Source of the DNA: Trema orientale
Lineage: Eukaryota; Streptophyta; Magnoliopsida; Rosales; Cannabaceae
DNA length: 64,000 nt
Assembly (NCBI GenBank): GCA_002914845.1
Contig: JXTC01000265.1
Span: 314,865 to 378,864, forward strand
Direction of reading: 5' to 3'
A program made the translations under genes and the position numbers. This document shows, piece after piece, positions 22,741 to 32,380 of this stretch. Numbering within the stretch: position 1 is the first letter of the stretch; the number at the start of each line of letters is the position of its first letter. Below the pieces are notes generated by a model that searched no databases, was not told the DNA's origin, and saw only the letters and a list, made by a program, of their open reading frames with translations.

Positions 22741-24037
22741 ATTAAATTTTTATCCAAATTACAGTGAGATCCCCCACAAAAACAATTGTAATGAAACCCT
22801 TTAGCAAAAAAATTGAAAATGCGATAAAATTTTACCACTTAGCTGTGTTTCTTTTTGATGTAAACAATTAAATTTTTTGTACAACCGATTCCCAGTAAAA
22901 TAAAAATTTAAGACTAAACATTGAAGTTGTGGTCAAATTTGACTAGTAGAATAGTAGAAAAATTGTAAGTGCAAACTTTCTTAGTTTTAGAGGTGGTAAT
23001 GTAATTTCTTTTTTTAGAATTATAAGTAATGTAATTATTTTCGGTCCATAAATATAGTATAGTTTGACATAAAATAAAGTATATGTTAGTGTATTTTTGT
23101 TGCTTTTGTGTTGTTGTACTTTTTCTTTTTCTGGTATTTGATTCTTGACTACTGAACTTTCTTTTTTATAATTACTTGCGATTTGAATTTTTTCCCAAAC
23201 AATTGCTCAGACAACAATGTTAAAGAGCATCAGGAGTAGACGAAACAATATTCCAAAGAAATGTTCATAATCCTGGACTACAATAATTGTCAATGAAAAA
23301 TTTATATCGTTTATTGATATATATATATATATTAAATTGTTTTCTCATCCTCACACCATAATCTCTAGACGTTGTTGTTGTTAACTTTTAAAAATGGTTA
23401 GAGAAAAAATAGAAGAGATAAAATTGATTGTATAATCATTATTTTAAGTATAATTTAAGAAGTATGATAAAAGTTATTTTCACAATGTTAATTATGTTGT
23501 TATAATCCAATCTTCTAAAAATGTTATATATTCTAGAGAACACAACCTATAATTTACTAAATATTTAAATATTATTTTTAAAAATACAATTTTATAAACA
23601 AATAAATTTGCCAAATACCTACATTTTACTTATAAGTCTTAAATATTGGAAACTAACTATGTTAAATTATGGCCACTCTAAAAGAAAAATTGTTAAATTA
23701 TAAAGTTATCGGTGCTAGCTTCATCACTTAACAGAACCCCGTAAATTATTAGATTAATGATGTGAGTGCTTTTGTGCTGGCAACTCAGTACTCTTTTCTT
23801 ATTCACTTAAAAGCGACAAAGGAGAATCTTTTTTTTTTTTTTTTTAAAGTCTGATAAGGACAACACTCAACAGTACTGCTAAGCCATATAATGGAGCATG
23901 TCATGGTGTCTTACTAATAACTCAGTTAATAGTACTAATCTGTCGTAATTACCAAATTCAACATTAATGATTCCACGTACAGTCACTCACTGAAGTGAAC
24001 CCGCCTTTACGCTTCACTCTTTTGCTCCAGTACTCAT

Positions 24038-24044
24038 TATAAAT
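24038..24044 (+). promoter_or_regulatory. TATA box of the unit B RALF-like gene
   Basis: TATAAAT lies about 125 bases before the ATG, at the same place as TATAAG in unit A, with conserved leader sequence after it. Confidence 0.6.
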
Positions 24045-24167
24045 GGAATGAATGGTACTTAAAGCCTTGTTGCCATGAGAGATCCATCGGATTAGTTCTA
24101 CTGCTAAATTCCGTCGGTTTTTGGGTATTTAATTCGTTGAGAGAGGAAAAATACATTTACGATAATA

Positions 24168-24587
24168 ATGGACGTCGTCGTTTACAAAAGCTGTAAGGGA
24201 GGAAAACCACATTGTCGTTTTCCTCCTCCGGCGGCGGCGGCAGCGACGGCGATTGTAGTAATCCTGATGATGAACACAATTAACTTCTGTGGAGCGGCTG
24301 TTCTTGTGAAGGGGAATGCCACGTATGATCGGTACTGCGTCAATGGCGGCGCCTCGGACGAGAACTGCCTTATTGCCGATGACTTAGATTTGGAGTTTTT
24401 GATGGACTCTCACGTGAGCCGAATGCTGGCGGACACACCTGATCCCGTCACCGATAATACCAAAAACCGGAACAAGGCCTTAAGCGTTTGCGGACAACCA
24501 GGTGAGCCAAGTTGCCTAGGCAAACCTAAGCCGCCCCCAAAGAGCAAGATACCCGAGACTCCAAGTCATTACAAGAGACATAATTAG
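24168..24587 (+). CDS. RALF-like secreted peptide precursor (unit B)
   Basis: The product is 139 residues with no intron. The start ATG follows a leader conserved with unit A. A signal-type hydrophobic region (about 21-46: alanine-rich, then IVVILMM) is preceded by a basic n-region. The pro-region CVNGG...ENC (C57, C67), the acidic LIADDLDLEFLMDSHVSRMLA (residues 68-88) and the following PDPV are shared with the unit A copy, and the DLEFLMDS stretch is RALF-like. The C-terminal part has C108 and C116 (C-x7-C, QPGEPS between) and then a lysine/proline-rich tail, PKPPPKSK, ending in a basic HYKRHN. Beyond CG and PGEP-C there is almost no match to the unit A tail. YISY and the second cysteine pair are absent. 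It lies 7.8 kb upstream of the unit B kinase in the same orientation and is likely an apoplastic signal for a CrRLK1L receptor; that partner is inferred from position and family. Confidence 0.7.
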   Translation: MDVVVYKSCKGGKPHCRFPPPAAAAATAIVVILMMNTINFCGAAVLVKGNATYDRYCVNGGASDENCLIADDLDLEFLMDSHVSRMLADTPDPVTDNTKNRNKALSVCGQPGEPSCLGKPKPPPKSKIPETPSHYKRHN

Positions 24588-27413
24588 CCGCCTAACTGAA
24601 GTGATTTCCCCTTCTTTCTCTTTTATATCTAGTTTTGTAATTTAAAAATCCAGTTTTTTTTTTAGTTTCCTTTAAAATAATGTAAAATTATATCAGAATT
24701 GCGTGTTATCCAGATAATTATGTGTGTACTAATAATTAATATTGCTGAATGAGATGAAAGTACTCTGTTTAAGTATCTGTCGTCTTTGTGTTAGCGCGCG
24801 GCTCACTGGCTAAACATGCAGCTAATTAAAACTTATTCATATTATTATTAAAAAAAATCGATAACAAGGATCGCTGCCTGCTGCTTAATTTATAATATAT
24901 AATTGGGGTGATACCAAAAAAATATAAATATATATTCTTTTAGTCCACGTCTGATCTTAATTTGGTTGTAAGAAAATTGTAAGTCCATTTTATTTTCTAA
25001 AGCTGATAGTATATATTAATAATGCTAGGAATAATCAAAAATTTACACTACGTGATATTGCATCCTTCAACTTTTAGATTTTAAATAGTATGATCCTATT
25101 TTAAGATAAAATAGTACTTGAAATGGATATATATTATTAGTGTAATTCTAGTGTAAACTTTTAGTATCTCAATCATTATATATATATATATATGGGATAT
25201 GGTCCCGGTTAATATCCATCTAGAGACAATTTGATAAGTTTTAATTGGTTATTAAACCTCTAATTATTGTAATTTGGTCTTTAAACTTTTTAGATTAAGT
25301 CGATTAATAAATGTTTGATAAGTAACATGCATAAAGAGTCTATGGTAGTATCTAAAAGTGAATTTAAGTGATAATTCAAGAATTTTGAGTATATAAAGAG
25401 AAGCAAACACTCACATATATATAGGTTACCAATCCAGTAGGTATTTTTTTTTTACCTATATATAGGTATTTTTTTTAGCCATTGGATCTTCATCTAATGG
25501 TGATCTAATGACTATAATGAGGTGTATGAAAAGACGTGGATCATTAATGCTATTTCTCTCTTACTTTTTATTATAAAAAAATGTGCATGATAAATTTTTA
25601 TTGGCCAAATTGTTACCTATGCATAGGTAAAAAAAGAAAAAATACCTACTGAATTGGTGCCCATACATATATATACAAATATAGATATATCCAAATTTGT
25701 AGCTCAAAGAATTAAAAAAAACGACTTTTGTTCAATTTATTTTTCTTCAAATATCTTTAAATGTCATCATATACTTTTCACGCATGTTCTTTCTATAAAA
25801 AATTAAAAATACACTTCAATTAGAAAGTTCAAGGAATAAATTATAAGTGATTGGTCAAACTACTACTAATTTTTTAAAATGAGATTAACTCCCATGATTA
25901 AGATATATATATATATATATCCATACACCTCTTTAAAAAGACTTATAAACTGTTACCGAACACAAATCAACATCTCTTTATATATCTTTATAATATATAT
26001 TTTTTCCTAGAATTAAACCTATATAGAAAAAGCTTATTTTAAGGCTGTGCTTTGTGTTTGTCTATTAAAATCTCGAGGATCTATTAGGCATGGCCAGCAA
26101 GCATAACTTTAGCTCTATGTCGGAGATGATCTTTAGAGACTGGCCCGTACTCTATTTTCATTTACAAAAGTGAATGAGAATATATTTATAAAAACTAACA
26201 CCAGACCAATCCAAAAAAAAAAAAAAAAAAAAGCAACCCTAGATATTTTGGTAAGATGAAAGAAAATAAAAAAGAAGAAAAAAATAGGGCATCAAAAAAA
26301 TATGTAAAATAAAAAAGAACTCGTCTTTCTTTTATAGTTGTTTGGTATGTTAAGATGAAAGAAATTAGTTTAATTTAAAATCACTATTTTACCTTTTTTA
26401 TTATCATTCTAAAAATTAGTGTGCAAGGGTAGTTTAGGAAATTGAACTCCCTTTATTAACTAAACAATTTTTTCCCTCTATTTTCTCTAATTTGAGAGGA
26501 GAAAATTTTGGTAGGCCAACCTAATTTCTCTTACCTTATATTTTTTTTAGAGGCCAATTCTCAAGTGCCTTTTAGAGGCACTTAGTGCCTCACAAAACGA
26601 AAAAAAAAATACGACTAGGTGGGTACTTGGAGTAGCAGGTCGTGACCCAAAAAAAGAACCAATAATTGGGCAAAAACAATTATGAAAAACCGTGAGAGTT
26701 ACTTTTTAAAGGGCAATAGTGAAAAATAGATGACATAAAAAATATTAAACTAAAAAAATTCAATAAAAAATTAGGGGATTGAACTGTAAAATTACTAAGA
26801 AATTATTGTTCACTTACGCAAATTGACTATTCTGGGCTTAGACAAATAATTAAATGATAAGTATCTTATATTGAAGATCAAATATTATACATAAGTTGTA
26901 ATAGAAGATTTCAATATTGTATTGAGAAATTGATGACGTTTCTTATTAATTTTATTTATTCTTTTCATCTTTCTATTAAAATTAGTAAATTAATTAAACT
27001 TAGTCTTATTAGTAACAAGTCCAATAAAAGTCATGAATACAACAGTGTATATAGAATGACTTTTAATCCTATATAAATATTTATTGATAGAAAATTGAGT
27101 AATATGTCACAGAATAAGTTAAATTAATGAGAAATTTAGTTAATTTATTATCATCAAATATAATATGAAAAATTGGGTCAATATATTAATTAGTTTAAAT
27201 ATTAATACTGTGACATGTTAACATTAGGAACAAATTGGATAAATTTTTCAAAATTAAGAGAAAAATCATGTTAAATATTGTCATAATTTTAGTTTCATGA
27301 AGTATGTGAGTATATTACTTATACTAACACTATTGCATATTGTCTGATACTAAAATTAGATACAAAGTTTATCAATTTAGTAGAAATATAGTGAAATTTC
27401 CTATTGATCTAAA
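24588..27413. other. 3' flank and AT-rich intergenic sequence of unit B
   Basis: The first 250 bases align with the 3' flank of the unit A peptide gene. The rest holds one MITE (25,424-25,662), TA runs near 25,180 and 25,905, and a possible decayed MITE at 26,330-26,560. No gene is supported. Confidence 0.5.
25424..25662 (+). mobile_element. MITE of the CCAATCCAGTAGG family, copy 3
   Basis: The left end ACCAATCCAGTAGGTATTTT is mirrored by AATACCTACTGAATTGGTGCCC, inside TA-rich flanks. It has the same orientation and interior as the copy at 10,407 (AGCCATTGGATC, CATTAATGCTATTTCTCTC). It is not at the homologous place in unit A, so it is an independent insertion. Confidence 0.75.
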
Positions 27414-28067
27414 CACTACAAGAATCGTCATCTTTGTAGATGGATTCAAGTGTCAGCAAAAGTGCAAAAAATGTGTCGCCAAATGTCAATAGACTTTTGT
27501 GATGCGAAATTTCATCCGCAATGAGTGTCGCCAAATGTTTGTCGGCAAAGGGAGATTTCTGACGCAATGACCAACCTCGTTGCAAAAGGTACTTTTTGCT
27601 CACGCATTATAAGGGTCGGAGAAGGTCTAGCGTCGGGAAAAAACTGATCAAATTTCAAAAATTACCTAGCCTTTTCCCGACAGTTTACACATGGCGCGTC
27701 ACCAAATCTATAGATAGCTCGAGCTTTGCCGACATGTTTTTTCGTCGCCAAATTTTATTTAAAAAAATTAAGAAATAAAAAACTATTATAAAATTGACCT
27801 TTACCGTCACAAAAAACTGTCGAGAAATACTCTGTTATAAGTGACCTTTGCTGACGCATTTGAATGATATGTCGCCAAAAATAGCATAATAAAAAAATAA
27901 AAAAAATTTTAAAATTAATAAATATTAATAATATTAATAAAATTGAATTAACAAAAGAGATTAAGTACAAATTAATAAATAATAAAAACTAAATATATGA
28001 ATAGAAATAGTATTTAAAACAAAATTATTCATAAAAGGTACATAAGTTAGAAAATTAAAAGACATAA

Positions 28068-29230
28068 ATGAAAACACAAGCTATTGGGACGGAGGGGGTG
28101 GCGTTAGTTGGGTCGGAGGCGACAACTGAATATTCAGGCTGTTGTTGCCAAGCTGAGCTATCAGTGACTGAAGTAGCCGCTGCTGCTCATCAAGGTGGCG
28201 CTGAGTCTCGGCCTGATACTCTTCGAGCTTGCATTGATGCTCTGTGTCCTTCTCAGCCAACTACTGCTTCAAGCTCGCTATCATCTCAGTATGCTCGCAC
28301 TGCACGACGGCAATATTGCTCGTGCTAGTAGCCCTAGGATCTCTAATACTCTTCAACCGAGGGAGCGAGCCTACTCCTTCTGCCACCTCAAACGAGTACC
28401 AAAGGATTGAGTAATGATGGTGTACTCGTCAACTGCAGCAGGACCCACAACAAACTCAATTGATAACGCTAGGTCCACTTGGTCCACGGTCTCATGAACC
28501 TGAGTCTGGGCCTGAGTCAGTGCCTCCTCCCTCGAAGCAACCATCTCAGCCTATCACCGAAATTAAAATTATACTAATTTTTAAAAATATACATTTATAT
28601 TAATTGGGAAATAATAAATATAAAGAAATACTCACATGTTTTTGTTGAGTGTACTCATTCCACCAGAAGTCGTTCTTGAAATATCTTTCCTTGATGCAGT
28701 CAATTGGACTCATAGGCTCTCCAGTCTCCGGATTGTCCTAAAAAATATACTATTGTTAGGGAATATATAATTAAAAGTCAATATGATAAGAAATTAAAAT
28801 TTTGTAAGTTGTCTTACCCCCTTATATATGTGGCCTACAATGGACAACGACCCTTGACCAGGAACGTATAACTGCTTCGACTTATTCTCAGAATTTTGAG
28901 AAGAGGCTTTCTGGGCAAAATTTTTATAAAATCTTAGTTATTCAAGTAATAAAAAAAATAATTAACATTGACTGAGGCTTTTGGGAAAATATATAACCTC
29001 GAAATCCTGAGATGCAAAATGATCGCACAGAATCTCCCAGCGATCCTCAAGAACATTTTTGTATGGTTTAGCTTTGACTGTAGCCAAAGCCTCCTTCCCA
29101 CCGACCACCATGAAATGCATCTTCATGTTATTCCTCCAGTCTCTCAAATTGTGCATCATGGACTGTTCGATGGAGTCCATAATAATGACATTATCCCGAG
29201 GATAGTCAAACTTTCTTTGATTATCAGCAA
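28068..29230 (-). pseudogene. CACTA transposon ORF fragment (Transposase_24 / En-Spm type)
   Basis: The minus strand encodes IIMDSIEQSMMHNLRDWRNNM and EDRWEILCDHFASQDFE (29,190-28,985), the W-x-x-L/LCDHF signature of plant En/Spm accessory proteins. Further pieces follow after intron-like gaps: KASSQNSENKSKQLYVPGQG (about 28,905-28,850), TGEPMSPIDCIKERYF with FWWNEYTQQKH (about 28,735-28,640), and a C-terminal AEMVASREEALTQAQTQVHE (about 28,555-28,495). Gaps have plausible splice borders, so this was a multi-exon gene. No main transposase catalytic domain is seen, and the element is probably not autonomous. Confidence 0.65.
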
Positions 29231-29880
29231 TTAATAATTAATTAATATACATAATGTGATTTGAATTATAAATTGGATAGAAAAATAAATTAAATTTAAA
29301 ATACTTACATCAAAATGACTTGAGGAGCTCGAAAGCTGAGAGTTATGGCTGCGGCATGGATTAGCTTTAGTCGCAAATATGTGAGATGAGTGTTGGAAAC
29401 ATCGAAATGTCGCGGCTGCAGCAGGGAACATTTGGGCTGCGGGCGAGTTCATAAGAAGGAATTACCCGAGAGCTACGGTTGCAGCAGAGAAGAACCCAGC
29501 TGCAGTGCGATAACTTGTACCGAAAAATAAGAATTATTGGCTGCAGCGTAAGCTCATAGTTGAAAGACATGGGCTACAAGTTTCGTTTTTAAAACGTGAT
29601 TTTACCCAAAAGCTGAGGACAAGATTTATAAATACGAGTCAAGGGTCAATTTTTTTTTAAGAGAAAAGAAAACCCTATTAGTTACTGTTTATTAAAATCC
29701 AAACAAAAATTCCCAGAAAAGTATATCTTAAATACCATTCATAAAAAATTTCATCTTCATCAACAACTAAATGAGAAGGAAAAAAAATAAAAATTACTTT
29801 GTTGAGATATTATCAATCCACACATTAGCTAAACAGAAACTGCATGATAGAGAGAAACATACTGGGGAGAGTTCAAAGGT

Positions 29881-30262
29881 CATATTTGGTTTGATGAAAT
29901 AGAATAGAAATATTAATAGAAATTGTAATGAAGATGAATTGGAATGAGAATAGAAATAGTATTCTATTATTTGGTTGAATTACTATAATAGAATGGAATA
30001 ATATTGTATTGACCAAAATACTCTTATTTTTATATATCCTAATAGGGTATAAAAGGAAAATTGAGTTTTATACTAATTGACAAAAATTTAGAATCATTAT
30101 TATTCCTTAACTTTTTGAAGAAATACAGTACCAAGTATTAGAATTAAGATTCCGAAAGAATCCAGATTCCATACTTTAAAGTCCAACCAAACAATAGAAT
30201 GAACCTTGAAAAAGAATGATCATTCCATTCCAAGGTCCATTCTAACCAACCAAATATGCTAT
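29881..30262. mobile_element. MITE with TTTGGTT ends
   Basis: The left end CATATTTGGTTTGATG, then GAATAGAAAT, is mirrored by ATTCTAACCAACCAAATATGC at the right. The subterminal GGAATG-type repeats resemble those of the Harbinger-like MITE at 62,606. A TTA target duplication is not clear here. Confidence 0.55.
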
Positions 30263-32169
30263 AAGAGCTTTAGCACAAGTTTAAAACTATGATAAGTGAA
30301 AATTTAAAGAAGAATACGTATGGTGAAAAAAAAAATTTGGGGGGAGGGGGGGGAGGGGATGCCAGGTGGGGAGAGAAGTTTTTGCTTTTTATTGTAAAAT
30401 AAAGTAGAGATAGTTAAATTAATGAGGTGTGCGGCTAAAGATGAGTGTTCAGAGAGTGGAAGAGAACATGAGAGAAAATAAGGGTTTTTATTTTTATTTT
30501 AATTATCTCTTAATATGTAATTCTTTTTACTATTATTATTTATTATATATATATATCGGTAATGTTTCAATAGAGATTTTTGTTTTTGCTCCATAAATGG
30601 GTACTCTAATTTAGATTATTAGATTTTAATCTAATGATTAGAATAATATTGGTATATTTACTAAAAAATTATTTATAATTAATACATATATAAATATAGA
30701 AAGTTAGTTAAAACTAAAAAGATGGATAACCTGATGAGTTGGTCAATTTTTTTATTAATTTTTTATAAGAAAATAAAATTAGTGAAAAATACTTAATAAT
30801 CCAAAATCATTCTCAACTATCTTATTCGTTAGAAAAAAAACAACAAAAGATGTATAAATTTTAAGTTGATTCACGCACAATTTTTATTTTTATTTTCTTT
30901 CATTAATGTAGTTGCTTTATTCATATTTTTTTTTATTTAAGAAAACAACTTATTCATAATATGAAAATTATGCTACCTTAGATTTTACCTTTCGTAGAGT
31001 AAAAAAAAAAAAATATGAAATATTGAAGATACAATAATATATATAGTTTTAAATTAAAGATAATTAAAAAAATTAAACTTTAAATTAAACTTTCAGAAAA
31101 GAAAGAAATAAAAAAATGAATTAGAAATTAATATATTGAATGAGATGACTTATTATTATACGTTTATTTTCAAATTAGTCAAACTTACCCATCCGTGGAC
31201 ACAAAAATAAAAATACTCATTGAAAACTCACTCTATATATATATATATATCTAAAACTAAGACATTTTGAAATAAGTTTAAAAATATCTAATCTACTCCT
31301 ACAAATGGCTTAACTGATTAACTTAATTTTATACTCATCTTTCTTCAATTATTTGGTTTAATTCAATTAATAAACTTATCCTGATAAATATATTCTCTAA
31401 TAACTTTTTTTTTATTTTTTATTTTAGAATTTAAATGAAAATTTGACTAAATTACGTGTTTTAAATAAAAATATAACATGACATTTTAGTCGTGTCATCC
31501 TTAATAAATCTTTAACAATATTATATTTACGTCATCAATATTAGATTATAGTACAATTTGCTCTTCAATGTCATTAAACATTGTTGCCCTTGTTTTTGAG
31601 TAACATTCACACGAAATCGTCTCAAATTTATTTTAACGACACTAGAAGACAAAATGTCGTAAATCTTATGTTGTGGAAAACAATTTTTGTTGTAGTAATC
31701 CTCCTATTTTTGCCATTTTTCACCACTTTTTGAGCACTTTTCATCGCGATTTCTTTCAAATGACTTTCAATTTTTCTTGATTTCTTACATTAGAGCATCA
31801 ATTAAACATCAATACAAACATAATTATTAAACTCGAATTGACATGGAGCATAGCAAAAATAAGGTTGTTTTAGGACAAAAGTTTTAACTTCGTTTTAACG
31901 GAGTTATCAGTTCACATTAGAACATCCGTGAGAACGTATAATATTACACGTTGAATTCATGGACAAATGTACTACTAGCTAGTGGCGAAAAATACATAAC
32001 TAAAGAATTAGAAACATGAAGAGACAAAAGACGACTTTGAAAGTAAAAACCGATTAAGACTTCTGGTGCGTGAGTACTTCTAGTCGTGGAGTACGTTTTA
32101 ATATCTTATCTTATAACTAATTATTATTTTTGTCACATTGACGGTCCATGGAAAGAAAAAAAACACACA
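30263..32169. other. AT-rich stretch and distal upstream region of the unit B kinase
   Basis: From 30,263 to about 31,700 I see only low-complexity sequence and the possible CACTA right end. From about 31,950 the sequence aligns with unit A at 10,990-11,110 (TACTACTAG-TAGCTAGTGGCGAAAA and AGTCGTGG-TAC-TTTTA-TATCTTATCTT), so this is conserved upstream DNA of the kinase. Confidence 0.5.
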
Positions 32170-32380
32170 CGTACTACACACATGTTGTGGAACCCAACCC
32201 AGCGTCACCAACATTTGTAGTCGTCAATAATATTGTTTCTTTCTTATGTATTTTTTCCGCAATTATACCTCCAAAAGCTGGCCTGCAAAACCGCAGACAG
32301 AGCATCCCTGGCTCCCCTTTCAAATTAAGCATTAATTCTCTCAACATATTAACTAGCAAATTTACTTGTTTCTTTCTTTC
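32170..32380 (+). promoter_or_regulatory. Conserved proximal promoter / leader of the unit B kinase
   Basis: Aligned with 12,546-12,797 of unit A: TTGTGGAACCCAACCCAGCG, then GGCCTGCAAAACCGCAGACA, then a pyrimidine-rich run (TTTCTTTCTTTC) directly before the ATG. No confident TATA box is seen. Confidence 0.5.

Larger units (their letters stand above)
27414..31698. mobile_element. Decayed CACTA (En/Spm) element
   Basis: The left end is CACTACAAGAATCG, the standard CACTA terminus, followed by subterminal repeats of the GTCGCCAAAT / TGACGCA type (27,430-27,870). A CACTA transposase-accessory fragment follows at 28,068-29,230. The proposed right end is TTTTTGTTGTAGTA at about 31,685-31,698, preceded by a GACATTTTGTCG-like subterminal motif; it matches the left end imperfectly and the 3-bp target duplication is not clear, so the right limit is tentative. 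A MITE at 29,881 is nested inside. Confidence 0.55.

Noticed and set aside
28068-28410. Plus-strand open frames in the CACTA element
   Set aside because: They lie opposite the minus-strand accessory gene, whose translation shows real En/Spm motifs.
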